Part shown: positions 1 to 7,943 of the stretch, piece by piece | Layout: every line of letters starts with the position of its first letter | How positions within the stretch are numbered: position 1 is the first letter of the stretch | Source of the DNA: Pirellulales bacterium | GTDB lineage: Bacteria > Planctomycetota > Planctomycetia > Pirellulales > JAICIG01 | Length of the DNA: 17,076 bases | Assembly (NCBI GenBank): GCA_025924495.1 | Contig: JAICIG010000138.1 | Coordinates: 1 to 17,076 of the forward strand | Reading direction: 5' to 3' | The notes under the pieces: generated by a model | The model's input: the letters and a program-made list of their open reading frames with translations, nothing else | Database searches by the model: none | Told to the model about the DNA's origin: nothing | Program-made: the position numbers and the translations under genes

Positions 1-240
1 GCAACAGGGCTCGAGCGTAACGTACATCGTGGCGCCCGCAGCCCGCTGGCCCGCTGCCGCCAGCGCTTCGACTTCGGCGTGAGGACCGCCGTAATTCCGA
101 TGCCATCCTAGGCCGACGATTTCGGCGCCGCGGGCGATGATGCAGCCGACCATTGGGTTTGGCTCGACGGCGCCGCGGCCGCGTGCAGCCAGATCGATCG
201 CCAGACGCATGTGCCAGTTATCGAGGTCGGCCTCGCTCAT
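1..240 (-). CDS. ribD: RibD, riboflavin biosynthesis deaminase/reductase (N-terminal part, cut by window edge)
   Basis: Only the first 80 codons are in the window; they read from the ATG at 238-240 leftward without a stop. The visible part is the N-terminal cytidine-deaminase-like domain of RibD, which deaminates the pyrimidine intermediate in riboflavin synthesis. The C-terminal reductase domain would lie outside the window. Diagnostic pieces are the PNPMVGCIIA stretch at residues 28-37, the zinc-ligand/catalytic motif PHAEVEAL at about residues 53-60, and TLEPCC at 75-80, where the two cysteines begin the second zinc-ligand cluster. The gene lies 16 bases downstream of the TPR gene on the same strand and is probably cotranscribed with it. 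No Shine-Dalgarno sequence is visible before the ATG. The identification is secure; whether the protein is bifunctional cannot be seen. Confidence 0.93.
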   Translation of the reverse strand, partial: MSEADLDNWHMRLAIDLAARGRGAVEPNPMVGCIIARGAEIVGLGWHRNYGGPHAEVEALAAAGQRAAGATMYVTLEPCC

Positions 241-264
241 CGCTAATCCATCATCGCTAATCCA
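237..264. repeat. Exact 14-bp tandem duplication at the TPR gene/ribD junction
   Basis: The 14-base unit tcatcgctaatcca occurs twice in a row, at 237-250 and 251-264, with no mismatch. Each copy holds, on the minus strand, the final ATG-GAT-TAG of the TPR gene and the ATG that can start ribD. With one copy the TPR stop codon would sit two bases before the ribD ATG; the duplication widens the gap to 16 bases without changing either protein. Confidence 0.9.
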
Positions 265-2380
265 TGCCCGGCACCCAAAGTCCCGACTTCTTTCCTTCTC
301 CGGTTTCGCTGCCTGGAGTCCAGAGCTTGCCGGCCGCTTCGGCCGAACCGCCGGGCACGATCAAGCCGGCCGGCTCCTCGCTGGGTCGACCGACCGGCCG
401 GCCACGTTCGTCGATGATGCCGGCCTGATAAAGCATTTGCGTCAAGCGCTGCATGACGCCCGGTTCCTTCCCATGCGCGGTCTGAATGTGCCGCAACAGT
501 CGCTCGGCTTCGGCCGAATGGCCATGGCCGAGTTGCAGAATGAATTCTTCCAGATCCCACGGCGCCGACGAACGGCCGCTCGCTTCGGCGGCCTCGCGCG
601 CCAGATTCAAGAAGTGAAGCCTCTGATCGAACTGGTCTGAAAGCGAAGCCAGGAAGCCATAAGCCTGGGCTTTGTCGACTTTGTCATTCAGGCTGGGGCG
701 CGCGACGACCTCGGCGATGATCCGTCGCATGGCACGCCGCGCCTGGGGCAATACGGCGCGTTGGTAGACGTGCAATAAGTCATCGTCGGATAGTTTTTCG
801 ACCATCAAGCGATGCAACCGCACAAGCGGCAGGTCGCGGACATCGAGGCCGGTGGGATCGATATCTCCGGCAACGGGCAGGCCTAATTGCGCGGTTAGCT
901 CGTCAAAATTGATGACGTCGGAGTTCGATGATGACTCGAGCACCATAATGGCCGCCAGCAATTTGATCTTTTGTGCCGGATCGCGCGCCGCTTCGGCGGG
1001 TTTCTTGCCATCGATCGCCGGATTGGGCGTCTGTGGCCAAACTTCGAAGAACGAATGACGCTGGCGCTCAAGCGTCAACTCGCGCAGACGCTCCATGGAA
1101 ACGTCGTGCGGCAGCCGCCAATTCCAGGCGAGCGAGCGCTGCACGAGCGGCGTCGAGCTGATCACCGTCTCTTCTCCGGCCGCGCCGAGAGCATCGCCGG
1201 CGATCTCCGCCAGGCGCGCCTTCGCTGCGTCCAGCTGGTCGCGGTAAGCGGACAACTCCAGGCGCGCTTCGCGATCGGTCTCGCGGCCAAACAAGAACAC
1301 TTGGGCCAGCGACTCAGGCACATCCTGCGGGGAAAGACCTTCGGCAGTCGCCGGCAGCGGACGATCCAGAATCCAGAACGAAGCTCGAGGGGGCGGCTGA
1401 TCGGGCTCGTCCCACTGGAACTCGTCCCCCGACAATTGCTCCGCGCGGCGATCCGTTCCCAGTCGCGACTGCAATTGGTCGAAATCCTTGATCGCAAACT
1501 CGAGAAAAACCAGGTCGACCTGCGCGCCTTCGGCGGGTGCGATCAATTGGGCAAGCGCCTCCGCTTCGACGGCGTCGTCCAAGGGCACGTCCAGCGTGGC
1601 ATAGCGATGCAAGAACCTGGCGGCCCCGTCCTCGTCGGCCAGATAGCTGCGGAGCAATCCTAAATTGTGGCAAACCGGCGCCGATCGAGGAGCCTGTTCG
1701 GCCAGCCGCGCAAACTTTTGAGCGGCTTCCATCCAGCGAGAGTGCTGCGCCGCGTCCAGCGCCGATTCGAACCCGGCTTGCAGCGCGGGTGCGACTGGGC
1801 TCGAGTCGAACGGTCGCGGCATGTCTTTAAACAGCAAGGGCACCACCGGCGCCGAGATTACGCGGACGATAAACTCCAGTGCGGGCTCGTGCTTGGGGTT
1901 GATCCTCATCTGTAGTCCGGCATGCGCGAGCGCCGCGACCAGATGTCCATCGGCCAGCAGTGCTTGAGACAAAATGCCCAGCACCTCAAAGACCTTGTAC
2001 GGCATCTTGTCTTTGCTGGCCGCAATGGCCCGCTGCAAAGGCTCGATCGCCGCTTCCGAGCTCGTCGCGTCAATTGCCAACAGCGCTTGTTCGGCTAAGG
2101 CAACCGGATTCTCGGGTTGCGACTCGAGCACTTTGCCAACGGTCTTCTGAGCTTCCTCGGGATTGCCGAGTTGGCCTTGCAACAAGGCCTTGGTCGTCAA
2201 CAGACAAGCGCGGTCGGGATGCCTGGCTTCCAACTGCTCGATGTATTCCAGGCAAGCCTGCCGTTGATTCCCCTCCAGCATCTTTTGGATCTTCTCCAAC
2301 TCGGAGAGCAGATCCGGACAGCAGAATTTGACCTTTTTGCCCGTGCCTCCCGGGCAGAGCGTATAGGGATCGATTGCCAT
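257..2380 (-). CDS. TPR-repeat protein with N-terminal SEC-C-like zinc motif (707 aa, function unknown)
   Basis: I prefer the ATG at 2378-2380, which gives a 707-residue protein opening MAIDPYTLCPGG. The frame stays open to an ATG at 2575, but the extra 65 residues are arginine-rich and look like non-coding translation. Residues 9-21 form a SEC-C-like cluster (C9, C20, C21) with the GTGKK core; the canonical second cysteine (CPCG) is glycine here (CPGG). Residues about 30-340 contain helical TPR-type repeats, for example around the motif HPDRACLLTTKALLQGQLGN. The middle is acidic and unassigned. The last 36 residues carry three short copies of a G/K-L-I/W-V/T-P-G motif. No signal peptide or membrane segment is visible. 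The domains suggest a cytoplasmic protein-interaction role, but the function is unknown. It is followed closely by ribD. Confidence 0.85.
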   Translation of the reverse strand: MAIDPYTLCPGGTGKKVKFCCPDLLSELEKIQKMLEGNQRQACLEYIEQLEARHPDRACLLTTKALLQGQLGNPEEAQKTVGKVLESQPENPVALAEQALLAIDATSSEAAIEPLQRAIAASKDKMPYKVFEVLGILSQALLADGHLVAALAHAGLQMRINPKHEPALEFIVRVISAPVVPLLFKDMPRPFDSSPVAPALQAGFESALDAAQHSRWMEAAQKFARLAEQAPRSAPVCHNLGLLRSYLADEDGAARFLHRYATLDVPLDDAVEAEALAQLIAPAEGAQVDLVFLEFAIKDFDQLQSRLGTDRRAEQLSGDEFQWDEPDQPPPRASFWILDRPLPATAEGLSPQDVPESLAQVFLFGRETDREARLELSAYRDQLDAAKARLAEIAGDALGAAGEETVISSTPLVQRSLAWNWRLPHDVSMERLRELTLERQRHSFFEVWPQTPNPAIDGKKPAEAARDPAQKIKLLAAIMVLESSSNSDVINFDELTAQLGLPVAGDIDPTGLDVRDLPLVRLHRLMVEKLSDDDLLHVYQRAVLPQARRAMRRIIAEVVARPSLNDKVDKAQAYGFLASLSDQFDQRLHFLNLAREAAEASGRSSAPWDLEEFILQLGHGHSAEAERLLRHIQTAHGKEPGVMQRLTQMLYQAGIIDERGRPVGRPSEEPAGLIVPGGSAEAAGKLWTPGSETGEGKKSGLWVPGMD

Positions 2381-2648
2381 CGAGCACCATCGGTTGCTAG
2401 CTGAAAAGAAATCCGTGGCATGCCGGCGATGCCGCGAGCCATGAATGGTAACATACCGTCGGCCGATTGACGACGGCCCGGCAAGGCAGTCAGGCAAGGC
2501 GCCAACGAATCGCCGCCTGGCTAGCGCCTCCGATTGGGCTGCCGGTACGAACGCAATTCCACCGCAAAAGCGCATGCTCGCCGTACTCCGGTGCGCCGGC
2601 GGGCGAGCGTGGCTGGATGTGGCTTTATGTCTGCGGCGTGTAGGGGCT

Positions 2649-2667
2649 CGCCGCCTGGCAGGCGGCG
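2649..2667 (-). terminator. Stem-loop just after the transaldolase stop codon
   Basis: A perfect inverted repeat CGCCGCCT-GGC-AGGCGGCG (8-bp stem, 3-base loop) begins two bases past the transaldolase TAA (2669-2671). It is strong and well placed for a 3' end, but no T-run follows on the minus strand. It could be a terminator of the U-less kind or an mRNA-stabilising hairpin. Confidence 0.45.
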
Positions 2668-2668
2668 G

Positions 2669-3727
2669 TTAGTGTGCGGCCAGCGCTGCGCGCTTTTCGC
2701 CGATCAGATGGAGCAGCGCCTTCTGCGGATCAGCGAATTTCTTGATCCCCTCTTCCATCAACGTGCGTTCGAGCTTCTGGATATCGACTTCTCGATCGAT
2801 TTCATCGAGCACCTTTTTGTCCGGCATCTTATCAATCTGCCGGGTGATGCTGCGGCCGCTTTTCTCAACCGCTTCGTTCGTCGCGGGGGGATTCGTTTCG
2901 ATGTCGCTGCCGGCGAATGCCTCGACATATTTCCAGGGCGGATCTTCAGGCTTCTTCGTGCCCGTGCTGGCAAAGATCATTTCCTGCTTGAGCGGCGTGC
3001 CTTTATCCGCCCAGAACTCCAGGTTCTCTCTCCAGATGCGTTTGGCATTGACGATGCCGACCATGCCTTGCGCCGCAGGAGATAGCTGTGGCACGGCCTT
3101 CTCGGTATAGACATCGAGTCTCGAGACAAAAATGCTATAGACGCTCTTAAAATGCTGCAAGCCGGCAGAGCGGCGTTGGGCCCCGCGCCAAATGGCGTTC
3201 CGCGCCGCCTGATACTGACGCGAGGAAAAGATCAGCGTCACGTTCAATGTGACTCCTGCGGCGGCCAGAGTTTCCAGGGCATCGAGACCGGCAGGGGTCG
3301 CGGGCACCTTGATCATGCGGTTCTGATGGCCGGCCGACCACTGCTTGCCAAGCTCGACATATCGCGAGACCCGCTGCTCGTGCGGCATGTTCGCCTGCGG
3401 ATCCTCCAACAGCGGGTCGAGTTCGAAACTGACATAGCCATCGTTCCCTTGGGTCTCCTGCCAACTGGGCAGGAACACGCTCTGGGCCTCGCGAACCAGG
3501 GTGTCGGTGAGCTTCCAGGCGATGTCCTCGTCGTCGTTGCCTTCGCGCATCAGCGCGTCGAGCTTGTCATCGAAACGGCCGGTCTTAATCAGGTCGCCGA
3601 TAATGATCGGGTTCGAGGTGGCGCCCGTAGCGCCCAGCTTGCGATTGCTGACCACCAGATCCGGGTCAATCGAATCCAACCACAACTTCGTGCCACAGGC
3701 TATTAAGCTTCGCAGTGGGGATGTCAT
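2669..3727 (-). CDS. tal: Transaldolase
   Basis: This 352-residue cytoplasmic TIM-barrel enzyme should transfer a three-carbon dihydroxyacetone unit between sugar phosphates in the non-oxidative pentose phosphate pathway. The family signatures are clear: GATSNPIII at residues 35-43 (the barrel-start T-S-N-P motif), MIKVPAT at 138-144 in which K140 is the expected Schiff-base lysine, [11 protein letters not shown] at 158-168, and the C-terminal phosphate-binding region [12 protein letters not shown]...ETNPP at about 254-286. The length fits the longer bacterial transaldolase type rather than the ~316-residue E. coli enzymes. The start at 3727 begins directly upstream of the conserved LWLDSI strand; no Shine-Dalgarno is visible. 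It lies 155 bp downstream of the ketosynthase-like gene and 288 bp upstream of the TPR gene, so operon membership is uncertain. Confidence 0.92.
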   Translation of the reverse strand: MTSPLRSLIACGTKLWLDSIDPDLVVSNRKLGATGATSNPIIIGDLIKTGRFDDKLDALMREGNDDEDIAWKLTDTLVREAQSVFLPSWQETQGNDGYVSFELDPLLEDPQANMPHEQRVSRYVELGKQWSAGHQNRMIKVPATPAGLDALETLAAAGVTLNVTLIFSSRQYQAARNAIWRGAQRRSAGLQHFKSVYSIFVSRLDVYTEKAVPQLSPAAQGMVGIVNAKRIWRENLEFWADKGTPLKQEMIFASTGTKKPEDPPWKYVEAFAGSDIETNPPATNEAVEKSGRSITRQIDKMPDKKVLDEIDREVDIQKLERTLMEEGIKKFADPQKALLHLIGEKRAALAAH

Positions 3728-3882
3728 AAAAGGGGGCCGCTCCGACTAGAACGCCTTTGCTTGTTGCTATTCATCGCCCCGGTGCGGGCAATGCCGAGAT
3801 CGCTGAACGTCAGAATACCAAACGCCTTCACTTTCGCCCACCCGGAGCGCAAAAGGCCCGTGCGGGACGGCGTTTGGGGAGT

Positions 3883-5148
3883 TTACTCGAGGCCGATCAG
3901 CAAGGCGGCGGACTGTCCCATCGGCGACTGATTCAGAAGCAGTGCCGTCGATCGAGTACTTGCCAGCGGCTTGCCGTGGATGACATTCACCGGACACTCA
4001 GGATCGGGACGTTCGTAATTCAGCGTATGGGGGATCTGGCCATGTTCGAGAGCTAGCAGGCTCGCGGCCATTTCGACCGCCCCCGTCCCGGCGCCCAGAT
4101 TGCCGAAGAAGCTTTTCGGCGCCGTTACGGGAACGTCGTTCAACTCAGCGCGAATGGCTTGCGCCTCGGCCCGGTCGTCATCGATGGTGCTCATGCCATG
4201 CGCATTGACGTGGCCGACGTCTCGGGGCGTCATCTCGGCCATGCGCAGCGCGGCGGCGATGGCGCGGCGAGTCGCCTCTCCTAGTAGCGGCTGGCCTTCG
4301 GTGCGCAGTTCAAACGAGTTGCCGTAGCCTAAAACACGGGCTCGGACCTTGGCTCCCCGCGCCATAGCATGCTCGCGGCTCTCGAGGATGAAAGCGGCTG
4401 CGCCCTCGCCGTTCACGAAGCCATCGCGGCCGGCATCAAAGGGCCTGGAAATCGTGGCGGGATCTCCCTCCCGATGAGAAACCGGCAACAATGAGCTGCG
4501 GACCCAGAGCGTAGGATGAATCCGGCTGCTGGCGCCCCCTGCGATCATGACGTCGGCGCCGCCGCGTTCAATCACTCGGAACGCTTCCGAGATGGAGATT
4601 AAGCTCGAAGCCTCGCCCAGAGAATGCGAGTTGTTCGGACCTCGCGCGTCGTGGGCGATGGCGATATGGCAGGCCGGCATATTCGGCAGATACTTCAGCA
4701 TCCAGAGCGGAAAGATCTCCGCCATGGCCTGTTCGCCCCAGCGCTGAAAGTCGAACTTACCCTCGATGGCGCAATTGCGGAAGGCATTCTCAACGTCTTC
4801 TAGCTGGCCGTGCATCAGATCGGCGCCGAAAACGACTCCGAACCGGTCCGGTTCGAGCATTGCATCGGTCAACCCGGCGTCTGCTTTTGCCAGGTCGGCG
4901 GCGGTCACGCCGAACTGGATATCGCGCGACATCACCTTCAGGCTTTTGCGCGGCTTGACGTATTCCTTAGGATCGAAATCGAGCACTTCCGCGCCATAAG
5001 GAAGCGAAGAATTCCCGGTGTCGAAAGCAGCCAGGCGACGAACGCCGCTTTGGCCGGCGCAAAGTGAATTCCAGACGGCATTCCTGCCGATTCCGATAGG
5101 GCTAACAATGCCCAACCCGGTGATAACCACTTCTCGCGCCGGCGACAT
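3883..5148 (-). CDS. Degenerate beta-ketoacyl-ACP synthase-fold protein (FabF-like, catalytic Cys replaced by Glu)
   Basis: The 421-residue protein has the full length and fold markers of a KAS II/FabF thiolase-fold enzyme: the N-terminal VVITGLGIVSPIG at residues 7-19, DVMIAGGASSR at 199-209, RPFDAGRDGFVNGEGA at 235-250, VNAHGMST at 314-321 and a C-terminal LLLNQSPMGQSAALL. The catalytic triad of the family is Cys-His-His. The nucleophile position falls in GPNNSHSLGEASS (170-182), where E179 stands in place of Cys. H317 is kept, but the second histidine (in the K-S-x-x-G-H motif) is N350 in KSFFGN. The glycine-rich FGFGGTN tail is also altered. Condensation by the usual mechanism is therefore unlikely. 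By analogy with chain-length factors, where the Cys is Gln, it may be a partner subunit, a decarboxylase or an acyl-binding protein. It diverges from the desaturase gene. Confidence 0.88.
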   Translation of the reverse strand: MSPAREVVITGLGIVSPIGIGRNAVWNSLCAGQSGVRRLAAFDTGNSSLPYGAEVLDFDPKEYVKPRKSLKVMSRDIQFGVTAADLAKADAGLTDAMLEPDRFGVVFGADLMHGQLEDVENAFRNCAIEGKFDFQRWGEQAMAEIFPLWMLKYLPNMPACHIAIAHDARGPNNSHSLGEASSLISISEAFRVIERGGADVMIAGGASSRIHPTLWVRSSLLPVSHREGDPATISRPFDAGRDGFVNGEGAAAFILESREHAMARGAKVRARVLGYGNSFELRTEGQPLLGEATRRAIAAALRMAEMTPRDVGHVNAHGMSTIDDDRAEAQAIRAELNDVPVTAPKSFFGNLGAGTGAVEMAASLLALEHGQIPHTLNYERPDPECPVNVIHGKPLASTRSTALLLNQSPMGQSAALLIGLE

Positions 5149-5434
5149 GCTAATGGATTAAGGATTCAGGGACGTAAGTGGTTTCCCACCTGGTTTCGCA
5201 TCCATCGCAGGCGGCAAGACGGAACATCTTGTGAGCTATGAACCTATGGTATCTCGTGCCTAAGGGGCCAGCAAGTCTTTCCCGGTCGGCCCAGTCTACG
5301 AATAAGTTATCGACCATCGCGACATGGGTCGAATAGGAAGAATGGGATGTTTGTTCTTGATTTTGGCCGGACGGCGCCAAGAATAGGAAAAACCTGCCGG
5401 ACGCGACTCGCCCGGCGACGCTTTCTTTCCAACG
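5149..5434. other. Divergent intergenic region between the ketosynthase-like gene and the desaturase
   Basis: This 286-bp spacer must hold the promoters for both divergent genes. I see no convincing -35/-10 pair. A small inverted repeat TTGGC-8-GCCAA at 5363-5380 is the only symmetrical site noticed. An open frame of 76 codons on the minus strand has no protein-like features and was not called. Confidence 0.4.
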
Positions 5435-6553
5435 ATGCTGCGGCGCCCGCTGACCTCGAGCGCCCGGAAATGGACTGATCTACGTATGCTCAAAGGCGCC
5501 CACTGTTCGACGAATTTCTCGATTCGCGAAGCGCGAGATATCGTCAAAGATTTATTTGCACCTAACCCGGTCATCTATTGGGTCGACTTCCTGTTATCGA
5601 TCGGGATTGGATCAGTTTGCTTCCGAGCAGAGCGCCGCGTCGAACAGTTGTCGTTCATCCAGTTTGTGCTCTATGTGATCGCCTGCGTGGCGTTTTATCG
5701 GGCGGCATTGTTTATCCACGAGTTGGTTCATTTGCGGACCGGTACGTTCCGCGCCTTTCGGATCGCCTGGAATCTGCTGTGCGGCATCCCCTTCCTGATG
5801 CCCTCATTCTTGTACTACTCGCACCTGGCCCATCATGCACGGAAGCACTATGGCACGCCCGACGACGGCGAATACCTGCCTTTAGGAACAGGGCCAGCAC
5901 GGGCCATTTTGTCGTACCTGACTCAGCCTTTTATCATCCCCATCCTGGGCGTAGTCCGATTTCTGATCTTCACGCCGATCGCCTGGTTCAGCCCAGGGTT
6001 TCGTCGCTTTGTGCAACAGCGTGCGTCGAGCATGGTGATGGACCCCGGCTATATTCGCCCCTTGCCGACGACAAAAGAGCTGCGTGTCTGGCGATTGCAA
6101 GAGGCCGCATGCTTCTTATATGCCCTGGGCGCCGCTTTCTTGTTTATCCGAGGACGGCTGCCTTTAGCGCTGTTGCTGCAGGGCTATCTCACGGCGCTAG
6201 GGATTATCATGGTCAACCATATCCGCACGCTGGGAGCTCATCGCTTCTACCATCGCGGTGAAGAGTTGACCTTTGTGGATCAGCTGCTTGATTCCATCAA
6301 CTACCCGAAGCACCCGATCATTTCCGCGCTGTGGGGGCCGGTCGGTTTGCGATTTCACGCATTGCATCACCTTTTTCCCTCGATGCCTTATCACTCGCTG
6401 CCCGAAGCCCATCGCCGGCTGATGGCACAGCTTCCGGCAGCCTCGCCCTATCGCCAAACCGAAAGCCCCAGCTTGCGAGCTTCGCTACGAGACCTCTGGA
6501 TGCGCGCTAAAAGCTCTGGCGCTGAGGTAGCCGAGCCCGCCAAAGCGGCTTAA
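5435..6553 (+). CDS. Membrane fatty acid desaturase family protein
   Basis: This 372-residue integral membrane protein belongs to the histidine-box fatty acid desaturase superfamily, whose di-iron centre uses O2 to dehydrogenate or hydroxylate acyl chains. Histidine clusters are visible in the expected order: HELVH at 95-99, HLAHH at 130-134 and HALHH at 308-312, with an additional NHIRTLGAHRFYH at 261-273. Hydrophobic segments lie at about 48-62, 76-95, 114-128, 162-185 and 222-260. The start is uncertain: the ATG at 5435 gives 372 residues, but the ATG at 5486 (residue 18) would remove a basic leader and leave a more typical N-terminus. Neither has a good Shine-Dalgarno. The gene diverges from the degenerate ketosynthase gene, suggesting a role in acyl-lipid modification. 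The substrate and bond position cannot be inferred. Confidence 0.88.
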   Translation: MLRRPLTSSARKWTDLRMLKGAHCSTNFSIREARDIVKDLFAPNPVIYWVDFLLSIGIGSVCFRAERRVEQLSFIQFVLYVIACVAFYRAALFIHELVHLRTGTFRAFRIAWNLLCGIPFLMPSFLYYSHLAHHARKHYGTPDDGEYLPLGTGPARAILSYLTQPFIIPILGVVRFLIFTPIAWFSPGFRRFVQQRASSMVMDPGYIRPLPTTKELRVWRLQEAACFLYALGAAFLFIRGRLPLALLLQGYLTALGIIMVNHIRTLGAHRFYHRGEELTFVDQLLDSINYPKHPIISALWGPVGLRFHALHHLFPSMPYHSLPEAHRRLMAQLPAASPYRQTESPSLRASLRDLWMRAKSSGAEVAEPAKAA

Positions 6554-6579
6554 AGCAAGAAACTTTTGCCGAGATCTTA

Positions 6580-6612
6580 TGCGGCGGTCGCCAACATCAG
6601 TTTGACGCCGCA
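6580..6612 (+). terminator. Possible terminator of the desaturase gene
   Basis: TGCGGCG (6580-6586) is complementary to CGCCGCA (6606-6612), with a 19-base loop. The stem is followed by GTGATTTTG, a short T-run. It lies about 25 bases after the desaturase stop codon. The long loop makes it a weak call. Confidence 0.35.
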
Positions 6613-6623
6613 GTGATTTTGAA

Positions 6624-6654
6624 TTAGCGCCGCTTGGACAAACGTCGCGGCTAA
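6624..6654 (-). terminator. Possible stem-loop at the 3' end of the alcohol dehydrogenase gene
   Basis: TTAG-(CG)-CCGC at 6624-6633 pairs with GCGGCTAA at 6647-6654, giving 8 bp with a 2-base bulge and a loop of about 13 bases. It begins 7 bases past the dehydrogenase stop codon on the minus strand. On that strand the sequence after it is AATTCAAAA, with no T-run. With the preceding hairpin it fills the 108-bp convergent spacer. Confidence 0.28.
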
Positions 6655-6661
6655 TACGCTG

Positions 6662-7852
6662 CTACGCCGCAGGGTCGAGCACGACCTTAATGCAGCCGTC
6701 TTTTTTCTCGCGGAACATTTTATAGGCGTCGGCGGCTTGACTCAGCGGGAGGCGATGCGTGACGACAAAACTCGGGTCAATCCGCCCTTGTCGGATGTGA
6801 TCTAACAGCTCCGGCACGTACTTATGCACGTGCGTCTGGCCAGTTTTGATCGTGAGCCCCTTGTTCATCAGCGCTCCCATCGGCATCTTGTCGACGAATC
6901 CGCCATACACGCCAGGAATCGAAACGGTTCCGCCTTTGCGACAGCACTCGATCGCCTGACGCAGGACATGCGGCCGTTCCGTCTCCATAAACAGATTGGT
7001 TTTGATTTTGTCGTAAATCGACTCAATCGCCGTGTAGCCGTGGGCTTCCATGCCTACGGCGTCGATGCAGACGTCAGGACCAATCCCGCCCGTCAAATCG
7101 AGCAGCCGGTCATGAACGTACTCGTCATGCATATTGATTGTGATCGCCCCCGCATCGCGCGCCATCTTCAGTCGCTCGGGGACCTTCGATTCGTCGTCGA
7201 TGGCAATCACCTGGTTGGCCCCCAGGAGCATGGCGCTCCGGATCGTGAATTGCCCGACCGGCCCGCAGCCCCAGATCGCAACCGTGTCATCGCGCTGAAC
7301 ATTGCATTGCTCGACTGCCATGTAGCCCGTGGGAAAAATATCCGAGAGAAATACGACCTGGTGATCGCTCAGGTCCTCGGGCATCTTTTGACAATTGAAG
7401 TCCGCAAGCGGAACGCGGAGATATTCCGCCTGCCCGCCAGCGTAACCGCCCGTCAGATGCGAATATCCTAAAACCCCGGCCATGGCGTGGCCATGAAGCA
7501 TTTCAGGCAGGTAGGCTTTCGGATTTGTGTTATCGCAACAGCTATAGAGCTGCCGTTTGCAAAAGAAGCACTCTCCGCAGGCGATGGGAAACGGAACGAC
7601 GACGCGGTCCCCCTTTTTGAGCTTGTTCTGGTCGACGCCTGAGGCAACCTCTTCCACGATTCCCATCGGCTCATGCCCGAGAATGTCGCCTGGTTTCATG
7701 AAAGGAATAAACCCGTCGACCAGGTGCAGATCGGATCCGCAGATGCATGTCGAGGTCATGCGGACGATGGCGTCTCGCCGATTGAGCAGCTTGGGATCGG
7801 GCACATTTTCCACTTTGACGTAATAGGGAGCACACCAGACCAAGGCTTTCAT
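6662..7852 (-). CDS. Zinc-dependent alcohol dehydrogenase, glutathione-independent formaldehyde dehydrogenase-like
   Basis: This 396-residue medium-chain dehydrogenase should oxidise an alcohol or aldehyde with NAD(P). Catalytic zinc ligands are visible as C38 in CGSDLH, the GHEPMG motif (H60, E61) and D171 in [10 protein letters not shown]. Structural zinc cysteines are C92, C95, C98 and C106. The Rossmann nucleotide loop is GCGPVG at 195-200, followed by the acidic AIDDES stretch. The insertion between residues 107 and 145 and the SDIFPTGY signature match the formaldehyde-dehydrogenase-like subgroup rather than classical ADH. Bases 7860-7869 read GGAAAGGATG on the coding strand just upstream, a moderate ribosome binding site for the ATG at 7852. 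It follows the SRPBCC gene by 91 bp on the same strand and is probably cotranscribed. The real substrate is unknown. Confidence 0.9.
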   Translation of the reverse strand: MKALVWCAPYYVKVENVPDPKLLNRRDAIVRMTSTCICGSDLHLVDGFIPFMKPGDILGHEPMGIVEEVASGVDQNKLKKGDRVVVPFPIACGECFFCKRQLYSCCDNTNPKAYLPEMLHGHAMAGVLGYSHLTGGYAGGQAEYLRVPLADFNCQKMPEDLSDHQVVFLSDIFPTGYMAVEQCNVQRDDTVAIWGCGPVGQFTIRSAMLLGANQVIAIDDESKVPERLKMARDAGAITINMHDEYVHDRLLDLTGGIGPDVCIDAVGMEAHGYTAIESIYDKIKTNLFMETERPHVLRQAIECCRKGGTVSIPGVYGGFVDKMPMGALMNKGLTIKTGQTHVHKYVPELLDHIRQGRIDPSFVVTHRLPLSQAADAYKMFREKKDGCIKVVLDPAA

Positions 7853-7943
7853 CGCTTCGCATCCTTTCCCGTCGACCGATTATGAGAAAACTTCAAGGCG
7901 GCCGCGCCGCACTCTATGCCATTGACTCGCCAGTTCGAGCCGA

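Noticed and set aside
971..1663. 230-codon plus-strand open frame inside the TPR gene
   Set aside because: It is antisense to a clearly coding frame in high-GC DNA, is rich in Arg, Leu and Gln, and has no recognisable domain or ribosome binding site.
2381..2575. 65-codon N-terminal extension of the TPR protein frame up to an ATG at 2575
   Set aside because: The extension is arginine-rich, without protein-like pattern, and the sequence from MAIDPYTLCPGG onward is the natural beginning with its metal motif.
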